From Luzula sylvatica (taxonomy: Eukaryota > Streptophyta > Magnoliopsida > Poales > Juncaceae), in the NCBI GenBank assembly GCA_946800325.1, contig OX326958.1, positions 28,498,914-28,562,913 on the forward strand: a stretch of 64,000 nt of DNA, given 5' to 3'. Shown here piece after piece: positions 1 to 14,947 of the stretch. The notes under the pieces are model-generated. The model saw nothing but the letters and a program-made list of their open reading frames with translations. It did no database searches and had not been told where the DNA came from. Each line of letters begins with the position of its first letter. Position 1 is the stretch's first letter. A program made the position numbers and the translations under genes.

Positions 1-3000
1 CACCAAATTTTACAAACACTATGATAGTTTGTTTTTCGATTCAAAACAATATTTTAAAGCTCTGAGGAGTTCATATAACGTGTTTTTGAGATAGTTTGGA
101 TCTAATCTTTCACTACGTAACTTTTCACCAAATTTTACAAACACTAAGAAATTTTTCTTTTTGATTCAAAAAAACCTTTTAAAGATCTGAGGAGTTCAAA
201 TAATGTGTTTTTGAGATGGTTTGGATCGAATCTTTCACTACGTAACTTTTCACCAAATTGTACAAAAACTAAGAAAGTTTTTTTTCCGATTCATGGCAAT
301 CTTTTTACGCTTTGAGGAGTTCAAATAACGTGTTTTTAATTCATTTGTATCGAATCTTTTCCTACATAAATTTTCGCCAAATTTTACAAACACTAGGAAT
401 GTTTGTTTTTCGATTCAAAACAATCTTTTCACATTTTTAGGAGTTCAAATAACATGTTATTGAGATGATTTGGATCGAATCTTTCACTACGTAACTTTTC
501 ACCAAATTGTACAAACACTAAGAAAGTTTTCTTTTCGATCCATAGCAATCCTTTTAATGCTCCGAGTTGTTCAAATAACGTGTTTTTGAGATGGTTTGGA
601 TCGAATATTTTACTATGTAACTTTTCACCAAATCGTACAAATAGTAAGAAAGTTTTCTTTTCGATTCATAGCAATCTTTTTACGATTTGAGGAGTTGAAA
701 TAACGTGTTTTTAGATCATTTGTATCGTATCATTTACTACATAACTTTTCACCAAATTGTACAAACACAAAGAAAGTTTGTTTTCCGATTCAAAACAATC
801 TTTTAAAGTTTTGAGGACTTCAAATAACGCGCTTTTGAGATGGTTCGGATCGAATCTTTCACTACATAACTTTTCACCAAATTGTACACACACTAAGATA
901 AGAAAGTTTTCTTTTTGATTCATAGCAATATTTTTACCCTTTGAGGAGTTCAAATAACATGTTTTTAGATCATTTGTATCGTATCTTTTACTACATAACG
1001 TTTCACCAAATTGTACAAAAACCCTAAGAAATTTTTCTTTTTTGATTCATAGCAATATGTTTATCCTTTGAGTAGTTCAAATAACATGTTTTTAGATCAT
1101 TTGTATCGTATCTTTTACTACATAACTCTTCACCAAATTTTACAAACACTAAGAAAATTTGTTTTTCGATTCAAAACAATCTTTTAACATTCTGAGGAGT
1201 TCAAATAATGTGTTTTTTAGATGTTTTGGATCGAATCTTTCACTACGTAACTTTTCATCAAATTGTAAATACACTAGGAAAGTTTTCTTTTCGATTCATA
1301 GCAATATTTTTACCCTTTGAGGAGTTCAAATAACTTGTTTTTAGATCATTTGTATCGTATCTCTACATAATTTTTCACCAAATCGTACAAACAGTAAGAA
1401 ATTTTTTCTTTTCGATTCATAGCAATCTTTTTACGGTTTGAGGAGTTCAAATAACGTGTTTTTAGATCATTTGTATCGTATCATTTACTACATAACTTTT
1501 CACCAAAGTTTACAAACACGAAGAAAGTTTATTTTTCGATTCAAAACAATCTTTTCACATTCTGAGGAGTTCAAATAATGAGTTTTTGAGATGATTTGGA
1601 TCGAATCTTTCACTACGTAACTTTTCACCAAATTGTACAAACACTAAGAAAGTTTTATTTTCGATTCATAGCAATCTTTTTACCCTTTGAGGAGTACAAA
1701 TGACTTATTTTTAGATGATTTGTATCGTATCTTTTACTACATAACTTTTCACCAAATTTTACAAACATTACGAAAGTTTGTTTTTCGATTCAAAACAATC
1801 TTTTAACATTCTGAGGAGTTCAAACAACGTGTTTTTTAGTTGGTTTGCATTGAATCTTTCACTACGTTACTTTTCACCAAATTTTAAATACACTAAGAAA
1901 TTTTTCTTTTCGGTTCATAGCAATCTTTTTACGCTTTGAGGAGTTCAAATAACTTGTTTTTAGATCATTTGTATCGTATCATTTACAACATAACTTTTCA
2001 TAAAATTTTACAAATACTAAGCAAGTTTGTTTTTCGATTCAAAACAATCTTTTCACATTCTGAGAAGTTCAAATAACGTAATTTTGAGATTATTTGGATC
2101 GAATCTTTCACTACGTAACTTTTCACCAAATCGTTCAAACACTAAGAAAGCTTTCTTTTCAATTCATAACAACCTTTTTATGCTTTGAGGAGTTCAAATA
2201 ACTTGTTTTTAGATCATTTATATCGTATCTTTTACAACATAACATTTCATGAAATTTTACAAACACTAAGAAAGTTTATTTTTCGATTCAAAACAATCTT
2301 TTAACGCTCTAAGGAGTTCAAATAACGTGTTTTTGAGATTGTTTGGATCATATCTTTCACTACGTAACTTTTCACCAAATTGTACAAAAACTAACAAAGT
2401 TTTCTTTTCGATTCATAGCAATATTTTTACCCTTTGAGGGGTTCAAATAACTTGTTTTTAAATCATTTGTAACATATCTATTACTACATAACTTTTCACC
2501 AAATTTGACAAACACAAAGAATGTTTGTTTTTCGATTCAAAATAATCTTTTAACATTCCGAGGAGTTCAAATAACGTGTTTTTGAGACGGTTTGGGCAAA
2601 ATCTTTCACTATGTAACTTTTCACCAAATTGTTCAAACACGAAGAAAGTTTTCTTTTCGATTCATAGCAATCTTTTTACCCTTTGAAGGGGTTCAAATAA
2701 CTTGTTTTTAGATCATTTGTAACATATCTTTTACTACATAAGTTTTCACCAAATTTTACAAACACTAATAAAGTTTGTTTTTCGATTCAAAACAATCTTT
2801 TAACATTCTGAGAAGTTCAAATAACGTGTTTTTTAGATGGTTAGGATCGAATCTTTCACTATGTAACTTTTCACCAAATTGTAAAAACACTAAGAGAGTT
2901 TTCTTTTCGATTCATAGCAATCTTTTTACGTTTTGAGGAGTTCAAATACCTTGTTTCAAGATCATTTGTACCGTATCTTTTACAACATAACTTTTCATCA

Positions 3001-6000
3001 ATTTTACAAAGACTAAGAAAGTTTGTTTTTCGATTCAAAACAATCTTTTAAGGCTCTAAGGAGTTCAAATAACGTGTTTTGGAGATGGTTTGGATTGAAT
3101 CTTTCACTACGTAACTTTTCACCAAATTGAACAAACACGAAGAAAGTTTTCTTTTCTATTCATAGCAATCTTTTTACCCTTTGAGGAGTTCAAATAACTT
3201 GTTTTTAGATCATTTGTATCGTATCATTTACAACATAACGTTTCATCAAATTTTACAAAGACTAAGAAAGTTTGTTGTTCGATTCAAAACAATCTTTTAA
3301 CACTCTAAGGAGTTCAAATAACGTGTTTTTGAGATTGTTTGGATCGAATCTTTCACTATGTAACTTTTCACCAAATTGTACAAACACTAAGAGAATTTTC
3401 CTTTCGATTCATAGCAATCTTTTTACGCTTTGAGGAGTTCAAATAACTTGTTTTTAGATCATTTGTATCGTATCATTTACATCATAACTTTTTCATAAAA
3501 GTTTACAAATACTAAGAAAGATTGTTTTTCGATTGACAACAATCTTTTCACATTCAGTGGAGTTCAAATAACGTGATTTTGATATTATTTGGATCGAATC
3601 TTTCACTACGTAAATTTTCACCAAATCGTACAAACACTAAGAAAGTTTTCTTTTCGATTCATAACAATCTTTTTATGCTTTGAGGAGTTCAAATAACTTG
3701 TTTTTAGATCATTTGTATCGTATCTTTTACTACATAACTTTTCACCAAATTGTACAGACACTAAGAAAGTTTGTTTTTCGATTCAAAACAATCTTTTAAC
3801 GCTCTAAGGAGTTCAAATAACGTGTTTTTGAGAAGCTTTGGATCATATCTTTCACTACGTAACTTTTCATTAAATTGTACAAACACTAAGAAACAATCTT
3901 TTAACGCTCTAAGGAGTTCAAATAACGTGTTTTTGAGATGGTTTGGATCATATCTTTCACTACGTAACTTTTCACCAAATTGTACAAACACTAAGAAAGT
4001 TTTCTATTCGATTCATATCGATCTTTTTACGCTTTGAGGAGTTCAAATAACTTGTTTTTAGATCATTTGTATCGTATCTTTTACTACATAACTTTTCACC
4101 AAATTTTGCAAGCACTAATAAAGTTTGTATTTCGATTCAAAACAATCTTTTAACATTCTGAGGAGTTCAAATAACGTGTTTTGTGATGGTTTGGATCGAA
4201 TCTTTCACTACGTAAGTTTTCACAAAATTGTAAAAACACTAAGAAAGTTTTATTTTCGATTCATAGCAATCTTTAACGCTTTGAGCATTTCAAATAACTT
4301 GTTTCTAGATCATTTGTATCGTATCTTTTACAACATAACTTTTCATCAAATTTTACAAAGACTAAGAAAGTTTGTTTTTCGATTCAAAACAATATTTTAA
4401 CGCTCTAAGGAGTTCAAATAACGTATTTTGAGATGGTTTGGATCGAATCTTTCACTATGTAACTTTTCACCAAATTGAGCAAACACGAAGAACGTATTCT
4501 TTTCGATTCATAGCAATCTTTTTACCCTTTGAGGAGTTCAAATAACTTGTTTTTAGATCATTTGTATCGTATCTTTTACAACATAACGTTTCATCAAATT
4601 TTACAAAGACTAAGAAAGTTTGTTTTTCGATTCAAAACAATCTTTTAACACTCTAAGGAGTTCAAATAACGTGTTTTTGAGATTGTTTGGATCGAATCTT
4701 TCACTATGTAACTTTTCACCAAATTGTACAAACACTAAGAGAATTTTCCTTTCGATTCATAGCAATCTTTTTACGCTTTGAGGAGTTCAAATAACGTGTT
4801 TTTAGATCATTTGTATCGTATAATTTACAACATAACTTTTCACAAAATTTTACAAACACAAAGATAGTTTGTTTTTCGATTCAAAACAATCCTTTAACGC
4901 TCTAAGGAGTAGAAATAACATGTTTTGAGATGGTTTGGATGATATCTTTCACCACGTAACTTTTCACCAAATTGTTCAAACACGAAGAAAGTTTTCTTTT
5001 CGATTCATAGCAATCTTTTTACCCTTTCATGAGTTCAAATAACTTGTTTTTAGATCATTTGTAACATATCTTTTCACCAAATTTTACAAACACAAAGAAA
5101 GTTTGTTTTTCGATTCAAAACAATCTTTTAACGTTTTGAGGAGTTCAAATAACGAGTTTTTGAGATGGTTTGGATCGAATCTTTCACAACAAAACTTTTC
5201 ACCAAATTGTACAAACACTAAGAATGTTTTCTTTTTGATTCATAGCAATATTTTTACCCTTTGAGGAGTTCAAATAACATGTTTATAGATCATTTGTATC
5301 GAATCTTGTACTACATAACTTTTCACCAAATCGTACAAACAGTAAGAAAGTTTTCTTTTCGATTGAAAACAATCCAACGTGTTTTGAGATGGTTTGGATG
5401 AAATCTTTCACAACGTAACTTTTCACCAAATTGTTCAAACACGAAGAAAGTTTTCTTTTCGATTCATAGCAATCTTTTTACCCTTTGTGGAGTTCAAATA
5501 ACTTGTTTTTAGATCATTTGTAACATATCTTTTACGACATAACTTTTCACCAAATTTTACAAACACTAAGAAATTTTGTTTTTCGATTCAAAACAATCTT
5601 TTAACACTCTAAGGAGTTCAAATAACGTGTTTTTGAGATGATTTGAAACGAATCTTTCACTACGTAACTTTTCACCAAATCGTACAAACAGTAAGAAAGT
5701 TTTCTTTTCGATGCATAACAATCTTTTTATGCATTGAGGAGTTCAAATAACGTGCTTTTAGATCATTTGTATCGTATCTTTTACAACATAACGTTTCACC
5801 AAATTTTACAAACGCTATGAAAGTTTGTTTTTCAATTCAAAACAATCTTTTAAAGCTCGGAGGAGTTCAAATAACGTGTTTTCAGATCATTTGAACCATC
5901 TTATCTTTTACTATGCAACTTTTCACCAAATATTACAAACACTAAGAAAGTTTGCTTTTCGATTCTTACAAATGTTTTAACGCTCCGAGGAGTTCAAATA

Positions 6001-6923
6001 ACGTGTTTTTGAGATAATTTGGATCGAATATTTAACTCCGTAACTTTTCCACCAAATTGTAAAAACACAAAGAAAGCTTTCTTTCCGATTCATAGCAATC
6101 TTTTTACGCTTTGAGGAGTTCAAATAACGTGTTTTTGGATAATTTGTATCGTATCTTTTACTACATAAATTTTCACCAAATTTTACAAACACTAAGAAAG
6201 TTTGTTTTTCGATTCAAAACAATCTTTAAATGCTCCGAGGAGTTCAAATAACGTGTTTTTGAGATGGTTTGGATCGAATCTTTAACTACGTAACTTTTCC
6301 ACCAAATTGTACAAACACTAAGAAAGTTTTCTTTTCGATTCATAGCAATCTTTTTACGCTTAGAGGAGTCCAAATAACGTGTTTTTAGATCATTTGTATC
6401 GTATCTTTTACTACATAAATTTTCACCAAATTTTACATACACTAAGAAAGTTTGTTGTTCGATTCAAAACAATCTTTTAGTGCTCTGAGGAGCTCAAATA
6501 ACGTGCTTTTGAGATGGTTTGGATCGAATCTTTTACTACGTAATTTTTCACGAAATTGTACAAAACACTAAGAAGTTTTTTTTATCTATTCATAGCAATC
6601 TTTTTACGCTTTGGGGAGTTCAAATAACGTGTTTTAAGATCATTTGTATTGTATCTTTTACAACATAACTTTTCACCAAATTTTACAAACACAATGAAAG
6701 TTTGTTTTTCGATTCAAACCAATCTTTTAAAGCTCCGAGGAGTTCAAATAACGTGTTTTGGAGATTGTTTGGATCGAATCTTTTACTACCTAACTTGTCA
6801 TGAAATTGTACAAACACTAAGAAAATTTTCTTTTCGATTAATAGCAATCTTTTTACGCTTTGGGGAGTAAAAAATAACGTGTTTTTAGATCATTTTTATC
6901 ATATGTTTTACAACATAACTTTA

Positions 6924-7588
6924 CACCAAATTTTACAAACACTATGATAGTTTGTTTTTCGATTCAAAACAATATTTTAAAGCTCTGAGGAGTTCATATA
7001 ACGTGTTTTTGAGATAGTTTGGATCTAATCTTTCACTACGTAACTTTTCACCAAATTTTACAAACACTAAGAAATTTTTCTTTTTGATTCAAAAAAACCT
7101 TTTAAAGATCTGAGGAGTTCAAATAATGTGTTTTTGAGATGGTTTGGATCGAATCTTTCACTACGTAACTTTTCACCAAATTGTACAAAAACTAAGAAAG
7201 TTTTTTTTCCGATTCATGGCAATCTTTTTACGCTTTGAGGAGTTCAAATAACGTGTTTTTAATTCATTTGTATCGAATCTTTTCCTACATAAATTTTCGC
7301 CAAATTTTACAAACACTAGGAATGTTTGTTTTTCGATTCAAAACAATCTTTTCACATTTTTAGGAGTTCAAATAACATGTTATTGAGATGATTTGGATCG
7401 AATCTTTCACTACGTAACTTTTCACCAAATTGTACAAACACTAAGAAAGTTTTCTTTTCGATCCATAGCAATCCTTTTAATGCTCCGAGTTGTTCAAATA
7501 ACGTGTTTTTGAGATGGTTTGGATCGAATATTTTACTATGTAACTTTTCACCAAATCGTACAAATAGTAAGAAAGTTTTCTTTTCGAT
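6924..7588 (+). repeat. Satellite block, near-exact copy of positions 1-665
   Basis: Positions 1-665 recur here at a constant offset of 6923 bp. The shared private variants include ACACTATGATAG, the ATATAACG form of the conserved box and CACATTTTTAGGAG. The match breaks where the left copy reads TCGATTC and this copy reads TCGATCC. Such agreement across five monomers points to a segmental copy (unequal exchange or replication slippage), not chance similarity between monomers. Confidence 0.9.
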
Positions 7589-7636
7589 CCATAGCAATCC
7601 TTTTAATGCTCCGAGTTGTTCAAATAACGTGTTTTT

Positions 7637-9235
7637 GAGATGGTTTGGATCGAATCTTTCACTATGTAACTTTTCACCAAATTGAACAAACACGAAGAAC
7701 GTATTCTTTTCGATTCATAGCAATCTTTTTACCCTTTGAGGAGTTCAAATAACTTGTTTTTAGATCATTTGTATCGTATCTTTTACAACATAACGTTTCA
7801 TCAAATTTTACAAAGACTAAGAAAGTTTGTTTTTCGATTCAAAACAATCTTTTAACACTCTAAGGAGTTCAAATAACGTGTTTTTGAGATTGTTTGGATC
7901 GAATCTTTCACTATGTAACTTTTCACCAAATTGTACAAACACTAAGAGAATTTTCCTTTCGATTCATAGCAATCTTTTTGCGCTTTGAGGAGTTCAAATA
8001 ACGTGTTTTTAGATCATTTGTATCGTATAATTTACAACATAACTTTTCACAAAATTTTACAAACACAAAGATAGTTTGTTTTTCGATTCAAAACAATCCT
8101 TTAACGCTCTAAGGAGTAGAAATAACATGTTTTGAGATGGTTTGGATGATATCTTTCACCACGTAACTTTTCACCAAATTGTTCAAACACGAAGAAAGTT
8201 TTCTTTTCGATTCATAGCAATCTTTTTACCCTTTCATGAGTTCAAATAACTTGTTTTTAGATCATTTGTAACATATCTTTTCACCAAATTTTACAAACAC
8301 AAAGAAAGTTTGTTTTTCGATTCAAAACAATCTTTTAACGTTTTGAGGAGTTCAAATAACGAGTTTTTGAGATGGTTTGGATCGAATCTTTCACTACAAA
8401 ACTTTTCACCAAATTGTACAAACACTAAGAATGTTTTCTTTTTGATTCATAGCAATATTTTTACCCTTTGAGGAGTTCAAATAACATGTTTATAGATCAT
8501 TTGTATCGAATCTTGTACTACATAACTTTTCACCAAATCGTACAAACAGAAAGAAAGTTTTCTTTTCGATTGAAAACAATCCAACGTGTTTTGAGATGGT
8601 TTGGATGAAATCTTTCACAACGTAACTTTTCACCAAATTGTTCAAACACGAAGAAAGTTTTCTTTTCGATTCATAGCAATCTTTTTACCCTTTGTGGAGT
8701 TCAAATAACTTGTTTTTAGATCATTTGTAACATATCTTTTACGACATAACTTTTCACCAAATTTTACAAACACTAAGAAATTTTATTTTTCGATTCAAAA
8801 CAATCTTTTAACACTCTAAGGAGTTCAAATAACGTGTTTTTGAGATGATTTGAAACGAATCTTTCACTACGTAACTTTTCACCAAATCGTACAAACAGTA
8901 AGAAAGTTTTCTTTTCGATGCATAAAATCTTTTTATGCATTGAGGAGTTCAAATAACGTGCTTTTAGATCATTTGTATCGTATCTTTTACAACATAACGT
9001 TTCACCAAATTTTACAAACGCTATGAAAGTTTGTTTTTCAATTCAAAACAATCTTTTAAAGCTCGGAGGAGTTCAAATAACGTGTTTTCAGATCATTTGA
9101 ACCATCTTATCTTTTACTATGTAACTTTTCACCAAATATTACAAACACTAAGAAAGTTTGCTTTTCGATTCTTACAAATATTTAACGCTCCGAGGAGTTT
9201 AAATAACGTGTGTTTGAGATTATTTGGATCGAATC
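7637..9235 (+). repeat. Satellite block duplicated from about 4430-6030
   Basis: A block of about 1.6 kb matches 4430-6030 at an offset of 3207 bp, dropping to 3206 after a 1-bp deletion near 8925. Two rare length variants are shared: a shortened A monomer lacking the TACTACATAAC segment (about 5070 and 8278), and a deleted monomer reading GAAAACAATCCAACGTG (about 5368 and 8573). A third copy of the inner part follows at 9229-10270. Confidence 0.9.
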
Positions 9236-10270
9236 TTTCACTATGTAACTTTTCACCAAATTGAACAAACACTAAGAGAATTTTCCTTTCGATTCATAGC
9301 AATCTTTTTACGCTTTGAGGAGTTCAAATAACGTGTTTTTAGATCATTTGTATCGTATAATTTACTACTTAACTTTTCACAAAATTTTACAAACACAAAG
9401 ATAGTTTGTTTTTCGATTCAAAACAATCCTTTAACGCTCTAAGGAGTTGAAATAACATGTTTTGAGATGGTTTGGATGAAATCTTTCACAACGTAACTTT
9501 TCACCAAATTGTTCAAACACGAAGTATGTTTTCTTTTCGATTCATAGCAATCTTTTTACCCTTTGAGGAGTTCAAATAACTTGTTTTTAGATCATTTGTA
9601 ACATATCTTTTCACCAAATTTTACAAACACAAAGAAAGTTTGTTTTTCGATTCAAAACAATCTTTTAACGTTTTGAGGAGTTCAAATAACGAGTTTTTGA
9701 GATGGTTTGGATCGAATCTTTCACTACAAAACTTTTCACCAAATTGTACAAACACTAAGAAAGTTTTTCTTTTTGATTCATAGCAATATTTTTACCCTTT
9801 GAGGAGTTCAAATAACATGTTTATAGATCATTTGTATCGAATCTTGTACTACATAACTTTTCACCAAATCGTACAAACAGTAAAAAAGTTTTCTTTTCGA
9901 TTCAAAACAATCCAACGTGTTTTGAGATGGTTTGGATGAAATCTTTCACAACGTAACTTTTCACCAAATTGTTCAAACACGAAGAAAGTTTTCTTTTCGA
10001 TTCATAGCAATCTTTTTACCCTTTGAAGGGTTCAAATAACTTGTTTTTAGATCATTTGTAACATATCTTTTACGACATAACTTTTCACCAAATTTTACAA
10101 ACACTAAGAAATTTTGTTTTTCGATTCAAAACAATCTTTTAACACTCTAAGGAGTTTAAATAACGTGTTTTTGACATGATTTGAATCGAATCTTTCACTA
10201 CGTAACTTTTCACCAAATCGTACAAACAGTAAGAAAGTTTTCTTTTCGATGCATAGCAATCTTTTTATGC
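9229..10270 (+). repeat. Third copy of the variant satellite block
   Basis: About 1.04 kb corresponds to 7900-8945 (offset 1330 bp) and to 4695-5740. It carries the same diagnostic short monomers: the truncated ACATATCTTTTCACC junction near 9601 and the AACAATCCAACGTG deletion near 9905. Point differences show it is older than, or has diverged separately from, the other two copies. Confidence 0.85.
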
Positions 10271-13200
10271 ATTGAGGAGTTCAAATAACGTATTTTTAGA
10301 TCATTTGTATCGTATCATTTACTACATAACTTTTCACCAAATTTTACAAACCCAAAGAAAGTTTGTTTTTCGATTCAAAACAATCTTTTAACGTTTTGAG
10401 GACTTCAAATAACGCGTTTTTGCGATGGTTTGGATCGAATCTTTCTCTACATAACTTTTCACCAAATTGTACAAACACTAGGAATGTTTTCTTTTTGATT
10501 CAGAGCAATATTTTTACCCTTTGAGGAGTTCAAATAACAATTTTTTAGATAATTTGTATCGTATCTTTTACTACATAACTTTTGACCGAATTGTACAAAC
10601 ACTAAGAAAGTTTTCTTTTTGATTCATAGGAATCTTTTTACCCTTTGAGGAGTTCAAATAACATGTTTTTAGATCATTTGTATCGTATCTTTTACTACAT
10701 TACTTTTCACCAAATTTTACAAACTCTAATAAAGTTTGTTTTTCGATTCAAAACAATCTTTTAACATTCCGAGGAGTTCAAATAACGTGTTTTTAGATGG
10801 TTTGGATCGAATCTTTCACTACGTAACTTTTCACCAAATTGTAAAAACACTAAGAAAGTTTTCTTTTCGATTCATAGCAATCTTTTTACGTTTTGAGGAG
10901 TTCAAATAACTTGTTTCAAGATCATTTGTATCGTATCTTTTACAACATAACTTTTCATCAATTTTACAAAGACTAAGAAAGTTTGTTTTTCGATTCAAAA
11001 CAATCTTTTAACACTCTAAGGAGTTCAAATAACGTGTTTTTGAGATTGTTTGGATCGAATCTTTCACTATGTAACTTTTCACCAAATTGTACAAACACTA
11101 AGAGAATTTTCCTTTCGATTCATAGCAATATTTTTACGTTTTGAGGAGTTCAAATAACGTGTTTTTAGATCATTTGTATCGTATAATTTACTACATAACT
11201 TTTCACAAAATTTTACAAACACAAAGATAGTTTGTTTTTCGATTCAAAACAATCCTTTAACGCTCTAAGGAGTTGAAATAACATGTTTTGAGATGGTTTG
11301 GATCGAATCTTTCACTATGTAACTTTTCACTAAATTGTACAGACACTAAGAAAGTTTTCTTTTCGATTCATAGCAATCTTTTTAGGCTTTGAGGAGTTCA
11401 AATAATGTGTTTTCAGATCATTTGTATCGTATCATTTACTACATAACCTTTTCACCAAATTTTACAAACATAGAGAAAGTTTTTTTTTCGATTCAAAACA
11501 ATCTTGTAACGTTTTGAGGAGTTCAAAGAACGTGTTTTTGAGATGGTTTGGATCGAATCTTTCACTACATAACTTTTCACCAAATTGTACAAAACACTAA
11601 GAAAGTTTTCTTTCTGATTCATAGCAATATTTTTACCCTTTGAGGAGTTCAAATAACATGTTTTCAGATCATTTGTTTCGTATCTTTTACTACATAACAT
11701 TTCACCGAATTGTACAAACACTAAGAAAGTTTTCTTTTTGATTCATAGGAATCTTTTTACCCTTTGAGGAGTTCAAATAACATGTTTTTGGATCATTTGT
11801 ATCGTATCTTTTACTGCATAACTTTTCACCAAATTTTACAAACACTAAGAAAGTTTGTTTTTTGATTCAAAACAACCTTTTAACATTATGAGGAGTTCAA
11901 ATAATGTGTTTTTGAGATGGTTTGGATCGAATCTTTCACTACATGACTTTTCACCAAATTGTACAAACACTAAAAATGTTTTCTTTTTGATTCATAGCAA
12001 TATTTTTACCCTTTGAGGATTTCAAATAACAAGTTTTTAGATCATTTGTATCGTATCTTTTAGTACATAACTTTTCATCGAATTGTACATACACTAAGAA
12101 AGTTTTCTTTTTGATTCATCTGAATCTTTTTACCCTTTGAGGAGTACAAATAACATGTTTTTAGATCATTTGTATCGTATCTTTTACTACATAACTTTTC
12201 ACCAAATTTTACAAACACAAAGAAAGTTTGTTTTTTGAGTCAAAACAACCTTTTAACATTCTGAGGAGTTCAAATAATGTGTTTTTTAGATGTTTTGCAT
12301 CGAATCTTTCACAACGTAACTTTTCACCAAATTGTAAAACCACTAAGAAAGTTTTCTTTTCGATTCATAGCAATCTTTTTACGCTTTGAGGTGGTCAAAT
12401 TACTTGTTTCCAGATCATTTGTATCGTATGTTTTACAACATAACTTTTTATCAAATTTTGCAAAGACCAAGAAATTTTGTTTTTCGATTCAAAACAATCT
12501 TTTAAGGCTCTAAAGAGTTCAAATAACGTGTTTTTGAGATGGTTTGGATCGAATTTTTCACTACGTAACTTTTCACCAAATTGAGCAAACACGAAGAAAG
12601 TTTTCTTTTCGATTCATAGCAATCTTTTTACCATTTGAGGAGTTCAAATAACTAGTTTTTAGATCATTTGTATTGTATCTTTTACAACATAACTTTTCAT
12701 CAAATTTTACAAAGACTAAGAAAGTTTGTTTTTCGATTCCAAACAATCTTTTAACACTTTAAGGAGTTCAAATAACGTGATTTTGAGATGGTTTGGATCG
12801 AATCTTTCACTATGTAACTTTTCACCAAATTGCACAAACACTAATTTTTTTTTCCTTTCGATTCATAGCAATATTTTTACGCTTTGAGGTGTTAAAATAA
12901 CGTGTTTTTAGATCATTTGTATCGTATAATTTACTACATAAATTTACACCAAATTTTACAAACACAAAGATAATTTGTTTTTCGATTCAAAACAATCCTT
13001 TAACGCTCTAAGGAGTAGAAATAACGTGTTTTGAGATGGTTTGGATGACATCTTTCACAACGTAACTATTCACAAAATCGTACAAACAGTAAGAAAGTTT
13101 TCTTTTCGATTCATAGCAATGTTTTTACGCTTTGAGGAGTTCAAATAACTTGTTCTTAGATCATTTGTAACATATGTTTTACGACATAACTATTCACCAA

Positions 13201-14052
13201 ATTTACAAACACAAAGAAAGTTTGTTTTTCGATTCAAAACAATCTTTTAACGTTTAGAGGAGTACAAATAACGCGTTTTTGAGATGGTTTGGATCGAATC
13301 TTTCACTACATAACTTTTCACATAATTGTACAAACACTAAGAAAGTTTTCTTTTTGATTCATAGCAATATTTTTACCCTTTGAGGAGTTCAAATAACATG
13401 TTTTTTGATCATTTGTATCGTAATCTTTTGCTACATAACTTTTCACCAAACTTTACAAATACTACGAAAGTTTGTTTTTCGATTCAAAACAATCTTTTAA
13501 CATTTTGAGGAGTTCAAACAACGTGTTTTTTAGTTGGTTTGCCTCGAATCTTTCACTACGCTACTTTTCACCAAATTGTAAAAACACTAAGAAAGTTTTC
13601 TTTTCGATTCATAGCAATCTTTTTACGTTTTGAGGAGTTCAAATAACTTGTTTTTGAGATGGTTTGGATCATATCTTTCACTACGTAACTTTTCATCAAA
13701 TTTTACAAAGACTAAGAAAGTTTGTTTTTCGATTCAAAACAATATTTTAACGCTCTAAGGAGTTCAAATAACGTGTTTTGAGATGGTTTGGATCGAATCT
13801 TTCACTATGTAACTTTTCACCAAATTGAACAAACACGAAGAACGTATTCTTTTCGATTCATTGCAATCTTTTTACCCTTTGAGGAATTCAAATAACTTGT
13901 TTTTAGATCATTTGTATCGTATCTTTTACAACATAACTTTTCATCAAATTTTACAAAGACTATGAAAGTTTGTTTTTCGATTGAAAACAATATTTTAACG
14001 CTCTAAGGAGTTCAAATAACGTGTTTTTGAGATGGTTTGAATCATATCTTTT

Positions 14053-14947
14053 GATCCTAAACTGTATTTCCTTATCTATCAAATAATATTGTTAGTCGTA
14101 AAAATGTAAAATTAAAAAAACATATGATATTAAATAATTTATATTTGTGTTTGTAATAAATTAAATTTGATAGAATTTATTAAATTACTTTCACTATTAA
14201 GTTTGATATTATTTATGATTTAATTGCATTTTGATCAATAAAAAGTTGTTAGTACTATATATTTAACGATATGTTTGTACATATGTACGATTCACTATTT
14301 TTATATTTGATACTATATGGAATATTAGGAACATCAGTGATGAAATATTTATTGTTATGTTTTTTCGCATAATTATGTTATACATCATATATTATTATAC
14401 AGTGACGCTAATATAAATACCATTATTTGATAATAAAAAAATGAGTTTATTTCTACCATAATATAAAATAATTTAAAACATATACATAATCATAAATAAA
14501 CGAGTTTACATAATTTTATTTTGATACTATTATCATTATTATGATCGATGTATGTATTTCGTACTACAATACAAAAACATAATTAACATTCTCGTTGCCC
14601 AGCCAGTATTCTCCTATAATTGATAAAAAATGAAAACCATTAGCATGTTTACACAAAAAAACATATGTTATGAGATGTGGGTTTAAAGTCTCATTGATAT
14701 CAATGAATTTGATGAAAGACAAACTAGCATTCTCTATTTATTCGAAAAACAATTGTATGTTTTACGAGAATATAAATCAAAACAACATTCTCATTATTTC
14801 ACAGATGATGTAGTATAATCGTGATTTTCACAATAATCATAAAACAACCTAGTAGCAAATTAGTTTTAAATGGGTATCATGGTTCTCTCAGAAAATTAAT
14901 TCACCAAAATAAAAATTTGATAAATTACATTGTGATCCAAATTTAAC
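14053..14947. other. AT-rich intergenic DNA at the satellite boundary
   Basis: This is low-complexity, AT-rich unique sequence between the array edge and the small two-exon gene. I see no coding frame, RNA gene or clear transposon terminus in it. Confidence 0.6.

Larger units (their letters stand above)
1..14052. repeat. AT-rich satellite array, about 125-bp monomer in about 250-bp A/B dimers
   Basis: About 112 head-to-tail monomers of 124-126 bp run without a break from the window edge. Two alternating variants can be told apart. Type A carries GATCATTTGTATCGTATC and a segment ending TTTTTCGATTCAAAACAATC; type B carries GATGGTTTGGATCGAATC and ends TTCGATTCATAGCAATC. Both share the core ACTTTTCACCAAATT and GAGGAGTTCAAATAACGTG. 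The short open frames here are in-phase by-products of the repeat and are not genes. The array ends abruptly inside a type-B monomer at about 14052. Length, homogeneity and dimeric order fit a pericentromeric or heterochromatic satellite block; chromosomal position is inference. Confidence 0.97.

Noticed and set aside
180..260. GGATCGAATC in satellite type B, resembling a reversed tRNA B box
   Set aside because: No A box at the right distance and no cloverleaf; the word recurs in every B monomer.
3085..3105. TTTGGATTGAATC in the satellite, similar to the first bases of miR159
   Set aside because: It is one point variant of the monomer word TTTGGATCGAATC, and no foldback precursor with a matching star strand exists.
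711..12592. Many short open frames (60-113 codons) within positions 1-14052
   Set aside because: They repeat the satellite monomer in translation (for example FGEKLRSERFDPNHLKNTLFE) on both strands; no start context, splicing or independent composition supports a gene.
1..14052. CRISPR-like regular repeats
   Set aside because: Contiguous tandem monomers without unique spacers, in plant nuclear DNA.
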